A stretch of DNA of 64,000 bases from Saccharibacillus nicotianae (lineage in GTDB: Bacteria > Bacillota > Bacilli > Paenibacillales > Paenibacillaceae). Under the pieces are notes generated by a model, which was given only the letters and a program-made list of their open reading frames with translations, had not been told where the DNA came from and made no database searches. Position 1 is the first letter of the stretch; each line of letters begins with the position of its first letter. The position numbers and the translations under genes are program-made. The stretch lies in the NCBI RefSeq assembly GCF_042681745.1, contig NZ_JBHUGF010000010.1, positions 1,302,001-1,366,000 of the forward strand, written 5' to 3'. Positions 51,368 to 59,843 of the stretch are shown in pieces.

Positions 51368-52495
51368 TTAAACGACATCTGTACTATTGGATAAAGTCGG
51401 AAAAATAATTTCAAATACAGTCGCATGATAATCACTATAAGCGGTAATCGTTCCTTGATGGCGTTCGACTATACTTTTCGTAATAGCAAGCCCTAATCCA
51501 CTACCTTGTGCATAAGTAGAACGAGACGAATCACCACGATAAAAACGCTCAAAAATATGAGAAAGATCTGTAGCTGAAATGATAGTTCCATAATTAATAC
51601 AACGGATATTGAGAGATTCATGTTCTTGAGTGATCTGAATATCTAATTTTTTGCCATGATGCCCGTAACGAATCGCATTGGTAAATAAATTTTCAAATAA
51701 ACGCACTAATTCTTCAGCATTACCAAGAATAGTGGTTGATATGGCTTCGACGGTGATCTGATAATTCATATCTGCTTGTTCAAATAATGGCATACATTCT
51801 TCAGCCAGTTGCGCTATTAATTGGTGTAGATCGATTGGCTGTAAAAGAGGGGTTATATCATGGAAGGTGATCCTTGTATAATCCAGTAGATCGTCTAGCA
51901 ATTTCTGTACTGTCAACGACTTCTCATAAGCAATATGCACATAATAACGAAGTTCAATTTCATCGCGATATCGGTCTGCTTCAATATAACCTAGAAATCC
52001 TATTATCGAAGTAAGTGGTGTACGTAGATCATGAGATACACCTGTAATCAGATGATGTTGTGCATGCAATGCTGTTCGTTCTTCCTCTACCGCATGATGA
52101 AGTTGATCCATCATCTGATTCACATGTGTAGCTAGATTTCCTAATTCATCTTTGGAGGATACCTGCAATCGATAATTCAATTCACCATTAGCAATCTGTG
52201 TCATACCTGAAGATAACGAATAGATCCGTTGCATCGTATGTCTGGATAACAGATAAAAAAATAAAATAAATAGTGGAATGAAGGCAGTTACCATCACAGG
52301 AGCAAATCCGATCGTATTCACACTCCACCGCATGATACTTACATAGAATGGTGGCGATGATTGAGCAGGATGCCACCATAATAGAAAAATAACCCCATAA
52401 TAAGCGCTCATTATGATCAAGGTTGCACCACTCATCGCGATCAGACTAAATATAATCATTTTCCAAAATAATGTATCGTATCGCTTAAAGATCAT
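51368..52495 (-). CDS. Sensor histidine kinase
   Basis: 375 residues. Two membrane helices (about 12-38 and 60-82) with a short external loop, HAMP (about 85-140), HisKA with the phospho-accepting His in LITGVSHDLRTPLTSIIGFLGY, and the HATPase domain with N box NLFTNAIRYG and G box GSGLGLAITKSIVERH. Second gene after a response regulator, 18 bases apart. The small loop suggests sensing of membrane or cell-wall state (inference). The acyltransferase gene lies upstream on the same strand. Confidence 0.94.
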   Translation of the reverse strand: MIFKRYDTLFWKMIIFSLIAMSGATLIIMSAYYGVIFLLWWHPAQSSPPFYVSIMRWSVNTIGFAPVMVTAFIPLFILFFYLLSRHTMQRIYSLSSGMTQIANGELNYRLQVSSKDELGNLATHVNQMMDQLHHAVEEERTALHAQHHLITGVSHDLRTPLTSIIGFLGYIEADRYRDEIELRYYVHIAYEKSLTVQKLLDDLLDYTRITFHDITPLLQPIDLHQLIAQLAEECMPLFEQADMNYQITVEAISTTILGNAEELVRLFENLFTNAIRYGHHGKKLDIQITQEHESLNIRCINYGTIISATDLSHIFERFYRGDSSRSTYAQGSGLGLAITKSIVERHQGTITAYSDYHATVFEIIFPTLSNSTDVV

Positions 52496-52513
52496 CTTAC
52501 TGCCAGCCTTTCT

Positions 52514-53218
52514 TTAGGAATGACACTCCATTTTGTAACCGATACCCCAAATCGTTTTGATATATTGAGGTTGGCGGGGATTTGACTCAATTTTTTCACG
52601 TATTTTACGAACATGTACCATAATAGTGTTGGGTGAATCCATATATTCTTCTTTCCAGACTTTTTGATAAATATGCTCTGTGCTAAATACCTGTCCGGGA
52701 TGTCTGGCAAGTAAAAGCAAAATAGCAAATTCGCGTGGAGTTAAATGAACATCTTGTTCATCGATCATGATTTCATGCGTAGATGGATCTATTGTTAATC
52801 TGCCGAGACGAATCATAGGGTCACTCTCGATATTGATTGAAGAAGTGTATGTATGCGTTCGGCGTAATTGAGACTTGATACGAGCTACTAATTCTAAAGG
52901 ATTAAATGGCTTAGTAACATAATCGTCTGCGCCTACACTAAGTCCAGTAATTTTATCCATATCCTGTCCTTTGGCAGACAACATAATAATCGGAAAATGA
53001 GACGATTCTCGAATATGCATACAGGTCTGAATCCCGTCCATCTCTGGCATCATAAGATCAAGCACCATCAGATCAATAGTATGAGTAGCAGCAATCTGTA
53101 ATGCTTCCTGTCCGTTGCAGGCAATCAGTAATTCGTAACCTTCATGTTGTAAATAAATCTGCATTAATTTGATAATATCTGGTTCATCATCGACTAGTAC
53201 AATTGTTGCCTGAGCCAT
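52514..53218 (-). CDS. OmpR/PhoB family response regulator
   Basis: 234 residues from the ATG at 53218; the AAAGGA site fits this start better than an ATG three codons earlier. Receiver domain with the acidic pocket (VLVDDEPD), the phospho-acceptor Asp in LMVLDLMMPEMDG, Lys in VTKPFNPLELVARI, then a winged-helix DNA-binding domain (VHLTPREFAILLLLARHPGQVFSTEHI, TIMVHVRKIREKIE, TIWGIGYKME). Forms a two-component pair with the kinase immediately downstream. Confidence 0.95.
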   Translation of the reverse strand: MAQATIVLVDDEPDIIKLMQIYLQHEGYELLIACNGQEALQIAATHTIDLMVLDLMMPEMDGIQTCMHIRESSHFPIIMLSAKGQDMDKITGLSVGADDYVTKPFNPLELVARIKSQLRRTHTYTSSINIESDPMIRLGRLTIDPSTHEIMIDEQDVHLTPREFAILLLLARHPGQVFSTEHIYQKVWKEEYMDSPNTIMVHVRKIREKIESNPRQPQYIKTIWGIGYKMECHS

Positions 53219-53321
53219 TATGTTCATATCCTTTCTATCACTAGTGTTATGCCAACAAGCATACATTTGTTATATGAATAGGATATGAACCATAGCTATA
53301 GTTTAGTTTTGTAAGCTCTTT

Positions 53322-54518
53322 TTATTTGGAATATGCTTCTGTTACAGGCAGATTAGTATTTGTACTTGGTGTAGATCGTGCTACAGGTAAGCTTCCAAAT
53401 GCGATCCAAGCATATGGTATATATTTGGCTGCTAACGTGACAGTGATCCATGAACAACCTAATGCTGTGACGAATCCACCTCCATACCAGATATGAGCGA
53501 ACCATGATTGACTTGGCTGAGGAATCCAACCACGATAAAGAAATAAGAAAAATGGATGAATCAAATAAATGCCAAAAGACATGGAACCAAGATGAGCTAG
53601 CATACGACCTAACCATGAATATCCATCACGATAAATGATAAAAGCGATCTGAATAAGCACTACAATACTCGTTAATGAATACAGATTATAGAACAGCTCA
53701 TACCATAATGTAGAATATGAGCTGTTATACATACGTGTCTGATACCAGAGAAAGACATGAACCAATCCTGATCCTAACCAGATCGTCCACAATAAGCCTA
53801 ATCCCACTAATCTACCGGAAGTAAAAGAATCACGCTGTATAACTATCCATCGTTTAAGTTGAGGATAAAATATCCCGATCGTCGCACCTAGCATATAGTA
53901 TGAAAAATAAGATAGCGACCAGCTACCTCGATTGTCTAGCTGAAAACTATACTTATTAGCTATAATAAATCCCCATTGAATCAGTAAACTTAATGGAATC
54001 AACCACTTTGTTAGCTTGGAATAACGCTTGAATATCCACAAAAACAATGGAAATATCAGATAGAACTGCATATTAATAAATACAAAATAAAGATGGGTAT
54101 ACGCTTTACCGGTGAATAATTTGCTTACAAAACTGTTAATCGTATCAGTTAGTGATCGATCAGGATAATACATAAGATGAAGCATCACAAAGTAAAACAG
54201 AGAGAATGCAATATAAGGAACAACAATATATAACATACGACGCTGATAAAAACGGGCAATGAGCTTACGGTCTACTGGACGATCGATATAGTTGTAGAAC
54301 AAGACAAAACTACTCAAAGCAATAAAAGTCGGTGTACCAAATTTCATAAAAATATTCAAAAAGTTATACAGAAAATAATAATGCGACTCTAGCATTTGTA
54401 CGGTTGCGTATGAAGTGGAATGAACAGTGATCACTCCTAAGATAGCGATAGCACGCACCACCTGTAACGCAGGTAATTGTTCTTTTTTAATATAAGTGCT
54501 TGTGGAATTTGTATTCAT
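53322..54518 (-). CDS. Acyltransferase 3 family membrane protein
   Basis: 398 residues with about ten membrane helices. The family's opening motif (LPALQVVRAIAILGVITVHSTSY, with the active-site His) and FGTPTFIALSSFVLFY, then SFGIYLIHPFFLFLYRGW match OafA/YrhL-type O-acyltransferases, which acetylate or otherwise acylate sugars of surface polymers. AAAGGAAA precedes the ATG. It is 103 bases upstream of the two-component genes on the same strand, so co-transcription and shared regulation are possible. Confidence 0.88.
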   Translation of the reverse strand: MNTNSTSTYIKKEQLPALQVVRAIAILGVITVHSTSYATVQMLESHYYFLYNFLNIFMKFGTPTFIALSSFVLFYNYIDRPVDRKLIARFYQRRMLYIVVPYIAFSLFYFVMLHLMYYPDRSLTDTINSFVSKLFTGKAYTHLYFVFINMQFYLIFPLFLWIFKRYSKLTKWLIPLSLLIQWGFIIANKYSFQLDNRGSWSLSYFSYYMLGATIGIFYPQLKRWIVIQRDSFTSGRLVGLGLLWTIWLGSGLVHVFLWYQTRMYNSSYSTLWYELFYNLYSLTSIVVLIQIAFIIYRDGYSWLGRMLAHLGSMSFGIYLIHPFFLFLYRGWIPQPSQSWFAHIWYGGGFVTALGCSWITVTLAAKYIPYAWIAFGSLPVARSTPSTNTNLPVTEAYSK

Positions 54519-54826
54519 CGTTAAGGTTTCCTTTCCTAATTGCTTCTATAAATAGAGCACGAAGATAAGCTCTACTTTTATTTAAAAAGAAAAACCTTAA
54601 CTTTTTGTCGAGATGAAAACTAAGAAAAGATGAAGAGTTTCTTAACAAATATTCAGAAATTTGGGCTAGCTTCACTAACGTTATTAATATGTTCTATATC
54701 TGTATCAATCTTATCTATAAGCGAATTCATTGACCTTGAGCCTGATTACGTCTACATTTATGTAACAATACCAATTAAGTAGATAGGAATTAACAACATT
54801 AGAAAAGAAAAGGGAGGACATGGAGG
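54519..54826. other. 308-base divergent intergenic region
   Basis: Lies between the acyltransferase and amidohydrolase genes. Only the two ribosome sites and a single TGTCGAG sequence near 54606 (one mismatch to a 0A box) were seen; no terminator or strong palindrome. Confidence 0.5.
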
Positions 54827-56041
54827 ATGAGTGAACTTGCTGTTGCTTTATCTTTGCCGGATACACTTGAATCCGACCTGATTCGTATTCGTCGCGAGTT
54901 GCATGCTTACCCTGAGGTTCTTTTCGATGTCGATCATACAACTGCACTGATTATAGGACTGTTACGTAAATGGGGGCTAGAAGTACAAAGTGGAGTTGGT
55001 AAGCATTTTGGTCAAGGCGTAGTCGGTATTCTGCATGGAACAGAAGCAGGCGAGACTATTTTGTTACGTGCTGATATCGATGCTTTGCCGGTTCAAGAAG
55101 AACATGATTATGCTTATGCTTCCCGGCGTGAAGGTTATATGCATGCATGTGGTCATGATGCTCATACAGCAATGTTACTTGGAGCTGCTAAAGTATTAAG
55201 TCGTCATCGTGAACAGATTCGGGGAACGATCAAATTTGTGTTTCAACCTGCGGAGGAAGGGGCACTTCGTTCTCCACTAGATGATCGATGGATAAGCGGT
55301 GGACGCGACATGATCGAAGATGGCATTTTACAAGGAGTGTCTCAATCTTTTGCAATGCATGTCTGGCCTGACCTTCCTGTAGGAACTATCGGAATACACA
55401 AAGAGACAGCAATGGCGGCATCCTGCCATTTTGCTGTTCATTTTCAAGGGACTTCCGGTCATCACAGTGCTCCGCATTTATCTTCCGATGCGATTATTAT
55501 GGCAGCACGATTTGTGAATGATATGCAGATTTTTATGACTACAGGGATCAATCCTGCGGAAGCCAAAGTGCTATCTTTTGGAACGCTGCATGCCGGAACA
55601 GTGAAAAATGTGATCGCAGGCGAAAGTGAAGTGACCGGAACGTTTCGTGCTTTTCGCACTGAAACAGTTGAACGTATCACCAAAGCCATTGTTGATTATG
55701 CTCATAGTATCGCTTGTCTGCATGGTGGAAAAGCAACCATTACACAGCGTACCGGTACAGTGCTGAATAACGAAGCTTCCGCAGTTTATAAAGCAAAACA
55801 AGCGGCACAACCTATTTTCGGTACCGAAAATGTGTTGGAATTAGAGCAACCTTTTCTTGCAGGTGAAGACTTTGCATTATATACCCAGCATCGTCCAGGT
55901 GTATTTGCTTTTATCGGGTGCCGTCCTCAGGAGGCAACATCTGCTTATCCACTACATCATCCAAAGTTCGATATCGATGAAAGTGTACTCCTGTTAGGAG
56001 CCAAAATGCATATTCAATTTGCACTGAATGCACTAGCATAA
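54827..56041 (+). CDS. M20 family amidohydrolase (IAA-amino-acid hydrolase-like)
   Basis: 404 residues with GGAGGAC/GGAGG sites before the ATG. M20D peptidase: RRELHAYPEVLFD, LLRADIDALPVQEE, the dinuclear-metal motif MHACGHDAHTAMLLGAAKVL, VFQPAEEG and FLAGEDFALY. A Cys-x-His-type ligand set (ACGHDAH) marks N-acyl-amino-acid or amidohydrolases such as HipO/AmhX. It is the first gene of an operon with an oligopeptide-type ABC importer, so it probably cleaves the imported N-acylated or peptide-like compound in the cytoplasm (inference). Confidence 0.93.
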   Translation: MSELAVALSLPDTLESDLIRIRRELHAYPEVLFDVDHTTALIIGLLRKWGLEVQSGVGKHFGQGVVGILHGTEAGETILLRADIDALPVQEEHDYAYASRREGYMHACGHDAHTAMLLGAAKVLSRHREQIRGTIKFVFQPAEEGALRSPLDDRWISGGRDMIEDGILQGVSQSFAMHVWPDLPVGTIGIHKETAMAASCHFAVHFQGTSGHHSAPHLSSDAIIMAARFVNDMQIFMTTGINPAEAKVLSFGTLHAGTVKNVIAGESEVTGTFRAFRTETVERITKAIVDYAHSIACLHGGKATITQRTGTVLNNEASAVYKAKQAAQPIFGTENVLELEQPFLAGEDFALYTQHRPGVFAFIGCRPQEATSAYPLHHPKFDIDESVLLLGAKMHIQFALNALA

Positions 56042-56122
56042 TCTCTTCTATATAACATTCTGCTATCGATAACGAATGATGTTCCACAAATATCCCTGAT
56101 CACATGATGAAAGGAATAACTT

Positions 56123-57769
56123 ATGACAGCTATCCAAAGAAATAATAGACAGTATCGATTATGGTTGACTGTAAGTGGTGTACTGATTGCAATATCACTG
56201 GTACTATCCGGTTGCGGTGGAGTCGTAGAGAAAAGCAATGCACAAGGCAATACGATAACGACAAATGGTGGTACATTAACTTATGCATTAGCAACTTCAC
56301 CGGATACGCTTGATCCTCATCGAAGCGGTCTAGCCGTATCGGTAAGGGTTATGCGTACACTATATGATAGTCTGGTCGTACAGACAGAGGACGGTTCGAT
56401 CAAACCCTGGCTTGCAGAATCGTGGACAGTATCCAAAGATGGCAAAAGTTATACATTTAAATTGCGCAAAGATGTAAAGTTCCATGATGGAACCCCATTT
56501 AATGCAGAAGCAGTCAAATTTAATTTTGATCGTGTGATTGATCCAGCGACCAAAGCAGCAAATGCGCTTGCACTTATTCGCCCCTATACATCGTCTAAAG
56601 TGATTGATGAGTATACAGTTCAAGTGAATTTGTCTACACCTTCTGAAGCTTTTCTAGGCAATATCAGTCAAGCCATGCTAGGGATTGTGTCACCCACTGC
56701 AATAAAAAAAGAAGGGGAACAATTTGGCAAGCAACCAGTAGGTTCAGGGCCTTATCAATATGTCGATTGGAAAGATAACACTTCGATTGAAGTGAAAAAG
56801 AACCCTGACTATACATGGGCTCCGGCAACAGTCAAAAATACAGGTGCACCTCATATAGACGGAATTATATTTTCAATTATTCCAGAAGAAGCGACCCGTA
56901 TTGGTAGTGTGCAAAGTAAGCAGGTACTTGCCGCAGAAACAGTACCTCCGCAAAATATTTTGGCATTAAAAAATAGCCCTGATCTGCAATTACTACAAGC
57001 TAATACATTAGGGTTACCATACACATTATTTATTAATGAACGTCATGCTCCCTGGGATAATATCAAAGCAAGACAAGCTCTACAATCTGCTATCGATGTC
57101 GATGCGATTGTCAAAACGTTATATCTGGGCACGTATGAACGTGCATGGTCAGCTCTAACGCCTGGCATATTGGGATATGATGAATCATTGGAACATAAAA
57201 TCCAACCTGATCTCGCACATGCTAATGCTCTGCTGGATGAATTAGGATGGGTCAAAGGGCAAGACGGCATACGTGTCAAAGACGGTCAACGTCTCACACT
57301 TAAATATGTAGACGGCTCACCTAATCGGGAAAAACGAAACGATATTGCGGCGATGATTCAACAGCAATTAAAAGCTGTCGGTATTGATGTACAAGTGAAT
57401 ATTACCAAAGACATCGCTACTGTCGTCTATCAAAATGGAGAATATGATCTGTATGGCAACAGTCAGGTCAACTCTGATCCGAATGCGCTATCAGCGTTCT
57501 ATCATACAGCCGATCCATCTGCACGCCCCACATTACCAGGTCTTTCTGATCCGCAAATTGATCAATGGCTAGAACAAGGAGCAGTTGAGAAAGATAAAGA
57601 CCAACGTGCTACCATCTATCGCAACATACAACAACGGATTAGCGAACTAGCAGTGATTATTCCTGTCTATATTTTCCCGTATACGGTTGCGACATCTCAG
57701 ACAGTACAGGGCATTTCATTTGATTATTTAGGGTATCCACTATTTAATGATGTGCGTATCGGAGGATAA
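56123..57769 (+). CDS. ABC transporter substrate-binding protein, family 5 (peptide type)
   Basis: 548 residues. Lipoprotein signal with lipobox LSGC near residue 30. SBP_bac_5 features: TLTYALATSPDTLDPHRSG, LAESWTVSKDGKSYTFKLRKDVKFHDG, and QPVGSGPYQYVDWKDN, with the later KARQALQSAID block. The family binds di- and oligopeptides, nickel or other small ligands on the outer face of the membrane. 81 bases after the amidohydrolase gene and 13 bases before the first permease gene. Confidence 0.92.
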   Translation: MTAIQRNNRQYRLWLTVSGVLIAISLVLSGCGGVVEKSNAQGNTITTNGGTLTYALATSPDTLDPHRSGLAVSVRVMRTLYDSLVVQTEDGSIKPWLAESWTVSKDGKSYTFKLRKDVKFHDGTPFNAEAVKFNFDRVIDPATKAANALALIRPYTSSKVIDEYTVQVNLSTPSEAFLGNISQAMLGIVSPTAIKKEGEQFGKQPVGSGPYQYVDWKDNTSIEVKKNPDYTWAPATVKNTGAPHIDGIIFSIIPEEATRIGSVQSKQVLAAETVPPQNILALKNSPDLQLLQANTLGLPYTLFINERHAPWDNIKARQALQSAIDVDAIVKTLYLGTYERAWSALTPGILGYDESLEHKIQPDLAHANALLDELGWVKGQDGIRVKDGQRLTLKYVDGSPNREKRNDIAAMIQQQLKAVGIDVQVNITKDIATVVYQNGEYDLYGNSQVNSDPNALSAFYHTADPSARPTLPGLSDPQIDQWLEQGAVEKDKDQRATIYRNIQQRISELAVIIPVYIFPYTVATSQTVQGISFDYLGYPLFNDVRIGG

Positions 57770-57782
57770 GGAGGATGTCCAC

Positions 57783-58712
57783 ATGGTACAGACGATTATT
57801 ACACGTATCATTTCGTCGCTACTGGTTATTTTAGGATCATTAACACTGGTATTTGCAATCTTTTACCTGTTACCGGGTGATCCTGTTCTATCGATGATCG
57901 ATCCAACATATGCCACTCCTGAAATGATAGAGAATCTGCGCATCCAGTTAGGATTGGATCAACCGTTTTATATTCAATTTGGGCATTATCTAACAGATAT
58001 GTTACGTGGTGATTTTGGTGTATCTATGGTCAATTCTGATCCGGTACTTCCCAAAATTTTGGCGAATTTCCCTTCCACATTGATCTTAACTTTGGCTAGC
58101 ACTTGTATCGCGGTGTTGATCGGCGTCGTACTCGGAATATTGTCAGCTATTCATCGTAATGGTTGGATCGATATATTGGCTCGTACGATCGGATTGTTCG
58201 GTATTTCGATGCCTACATTCTGGTCAGGTATTTTGTTAATCTTAATCTTCTCTATTCAACTGGGGTGGTTCCCGGCGATGGGGTCTGACGGTATATCTAC
58301 GCTTGTATTACCAGCGATTACACTAGGGATCGTTGGAGCAGGATTTGTGATTCGAATGGTACGCAATAGCATGTTAGAAGTGTTAAACGAGCCTTTTATC
58401 ACTACTTTACGGGCAAAAGGAATCTCGCGTCATGTCATCATGTATAAGCATGCACTACGCAATGCTTTGATTCCTGTGGTGACTGTAGTCGGTATGCAGA
58501 TCGGGGAAATGTTAGCAGGAACAGTAGTAATTGAGACTGTTTTTTCCAGACAAGGGATAGGGCGTATTCTAGCTGATGCGATTATGGCGCGAGATATTCC
58601 GGTAGTACAAGGAGTCGTTTTTTTTACAGCTATTCTGTATGTCGTTATCAATCTATTGGTTGATATTTCGTACACTTATATTGATCCTCGTATCCGGCGT
58701 TCACTCACGTAA
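57783..58712 (+). CDS. ABC transporter permease (DppB/OppB-like)
   Basis: 309 residues from the ATG at 57783 behind AAGGAGGA. Six membrane helices; the DppB-type N-terminus (IITRIISSLLVILGSLTLVFAIFYLLPGDPV), the loop after helix 1 (PEMIENLRIQLGLDQPF) and the coupling motif TLRAKGISRHVIMYKHALRNALIPV are intact. Forms the channel with the next gene. Confidence 0.94.
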   Translation: MVQTIITRIISSLLVILGSLTLVFAIFYLLPGDPVLSMIDPTYATPEMIENLRIQLGLDQPFYIQFGHYLTDMLRGDFGVSMVNSDPVLPKILANFPSTLILTLASTCIAVLIGVVLGILSAIHRNGWIDILARTIGLFGISMPTFWSGILLILIFSIQLGWFPAMGSDGISTLVLPAITLGIVGAGFVIRMVRNSMLEVLNEPFITTLRAKGISRHVIMYKHALRNALIPVVTVVGMQIGEMLAGTVVIETVFSRQGIGRILADAIMARDIPVVQGVVFFTAILYVVINLLVDISYTYIDPRIRRSLT

Positions 58713-58744
58713 ATGATGCTAGCATGATTGAAAGGAGGATATTG

Positions 58745-59656
58745 ATGAAGCAGATCACACCATCGGCTACACTAACAGCAGATTGGGAGTCTCAGCAATC
58801 TCAATCAAATGTCATCCAGAAATGGTCATGGCAAGCAGTGACCAATCGTTATATGTGGTATGGTGCATTACTGATTATTGCATTTATCATCATATGCGCG
58901 CTTGTACCTCAGTGGATCGCCCCATACTCGCCTGTAGAAATGGTAGCTGATCGCATTTTACAAGCACCGAATACGATCAATTGGCTAGGAACAGATTATT
59001 TTGGCAGAGATGTATTCAGTCTGGTTGTGTATGGTGCTCGGGATTCATTATTGATTGGATTCAGTTCGGTTCTGATCGGTGTTCTGGCAGGCGTATTGCT
59101 AGGGACACTGGCAGGTTATAAAGGCGGCATACTGGATACAATTATTATGAGACTGATCGATATTTTAATGACTATTCCAGGTGTGTTGTTAGCGTTAGCG
59201 ATTGCTGCTGCGCTTGGGCCGGGATTGATCAATATTATTATAGCGATCTCTGTATCAGCGATACCCGGTTATGCTCGTGTCATACGCGGACAAATGGTGA
59301 GTCTACGCAGTCGAGGTTATGTAGAAGCTTCCCGTTCTCTGGGCGCTTCAGGTCTACGTATCGTATGGAAGCATATTCTTCCTAATGCCATTTCACCGAT
59401 TCTTGTAATGGCTACACTAGGTCTGGGTACAGCGATTCTAACAGGGGCGGGACTTAGCTTTTTGGGATTAGGAGTTATTCATGAAATTCCAGATTGGGGA
59501 GCACTATTATCTCAAGGCAGAGGATACCTCACTGTAGCATGGTGGATATGTACATTTCCTGGATTGGCGATTACTGTATTTGTACTGGCGATCAATATCA
59601 TAGGAGATGATCTTAGAGATCGATTAGATCCCAAAAGCTCTTATCTAAAATCATAG
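58745..59656 (+). CDS. ABC transporter permease (DppC/OppC-like)
   Basis: 303 residues from the ATG at 58745 (GAAAGGAGG upstream). An OppC_N segment with the first helix (MWYGALLIIAFIIICALVPQW), HxxGTDxxGRD-like INWLGTDYFGRDVFS, and the coupling loop ASRSLGASGLRIVWKHILPNAISPIL. Last gene of the operon: no DppD/DppF ATPase gene follows, and the next gene encodes an ion antiporter. The ATPases must come from elsewhere. Confidence 0.94.
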   Translation: MKQITPSATLTADWESQQSQSNVIQKWSWQAVTNRYMWYGALLIIAFIIICALVPQWIAPYSPVEMVADRILQAPNTINWLGTDYFGRDVFSLVVYGARDSLLIGFSSVLIGVLAGVLLGTLAGYKGGILDTIIMRLIDILMTIPGVLLALAIAAALGPGLINIIIAISVSAIPGYARVIRGQMVSLRSRGYVEASRSLGASGLRIVWKHILPNAISPILVMATLGLGTAILTGAGLSFLGLGVIHEIPDWGALLSQGRGYLTVAWWICTFPGLAITVFVLAINIIGDDLRDRLDPKSSYLKS

Positions 59657-59691
59657 CCCATACTTATATGTATATCGTAAGCAAAATTAGA

Positions 59692-59750
59692 GCGTATATG
59701 CTACACCAAAATCCACTTGAAGGATATGGTTGTAGTGTATACGTTTTGTT
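59692..59750 (+). terminator. Probable terminator of the peptide-ABC operon
   Basis: CGTATA and CTACA (59693-59705) pair with TGTAG and TATACG (59731-59743), followed by TTTTGTTTG. The loop is long. Confidence 0.55.
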
Positions 59751-59843
59751 TGAGTTCAAAAAGATTGTTTCTTTCTTGACTGTAAAGGGGAATAATGACA
59801 AGATTTATTGCATATCGATTAGAGCAAAAAGAGGGGGAAGGCT

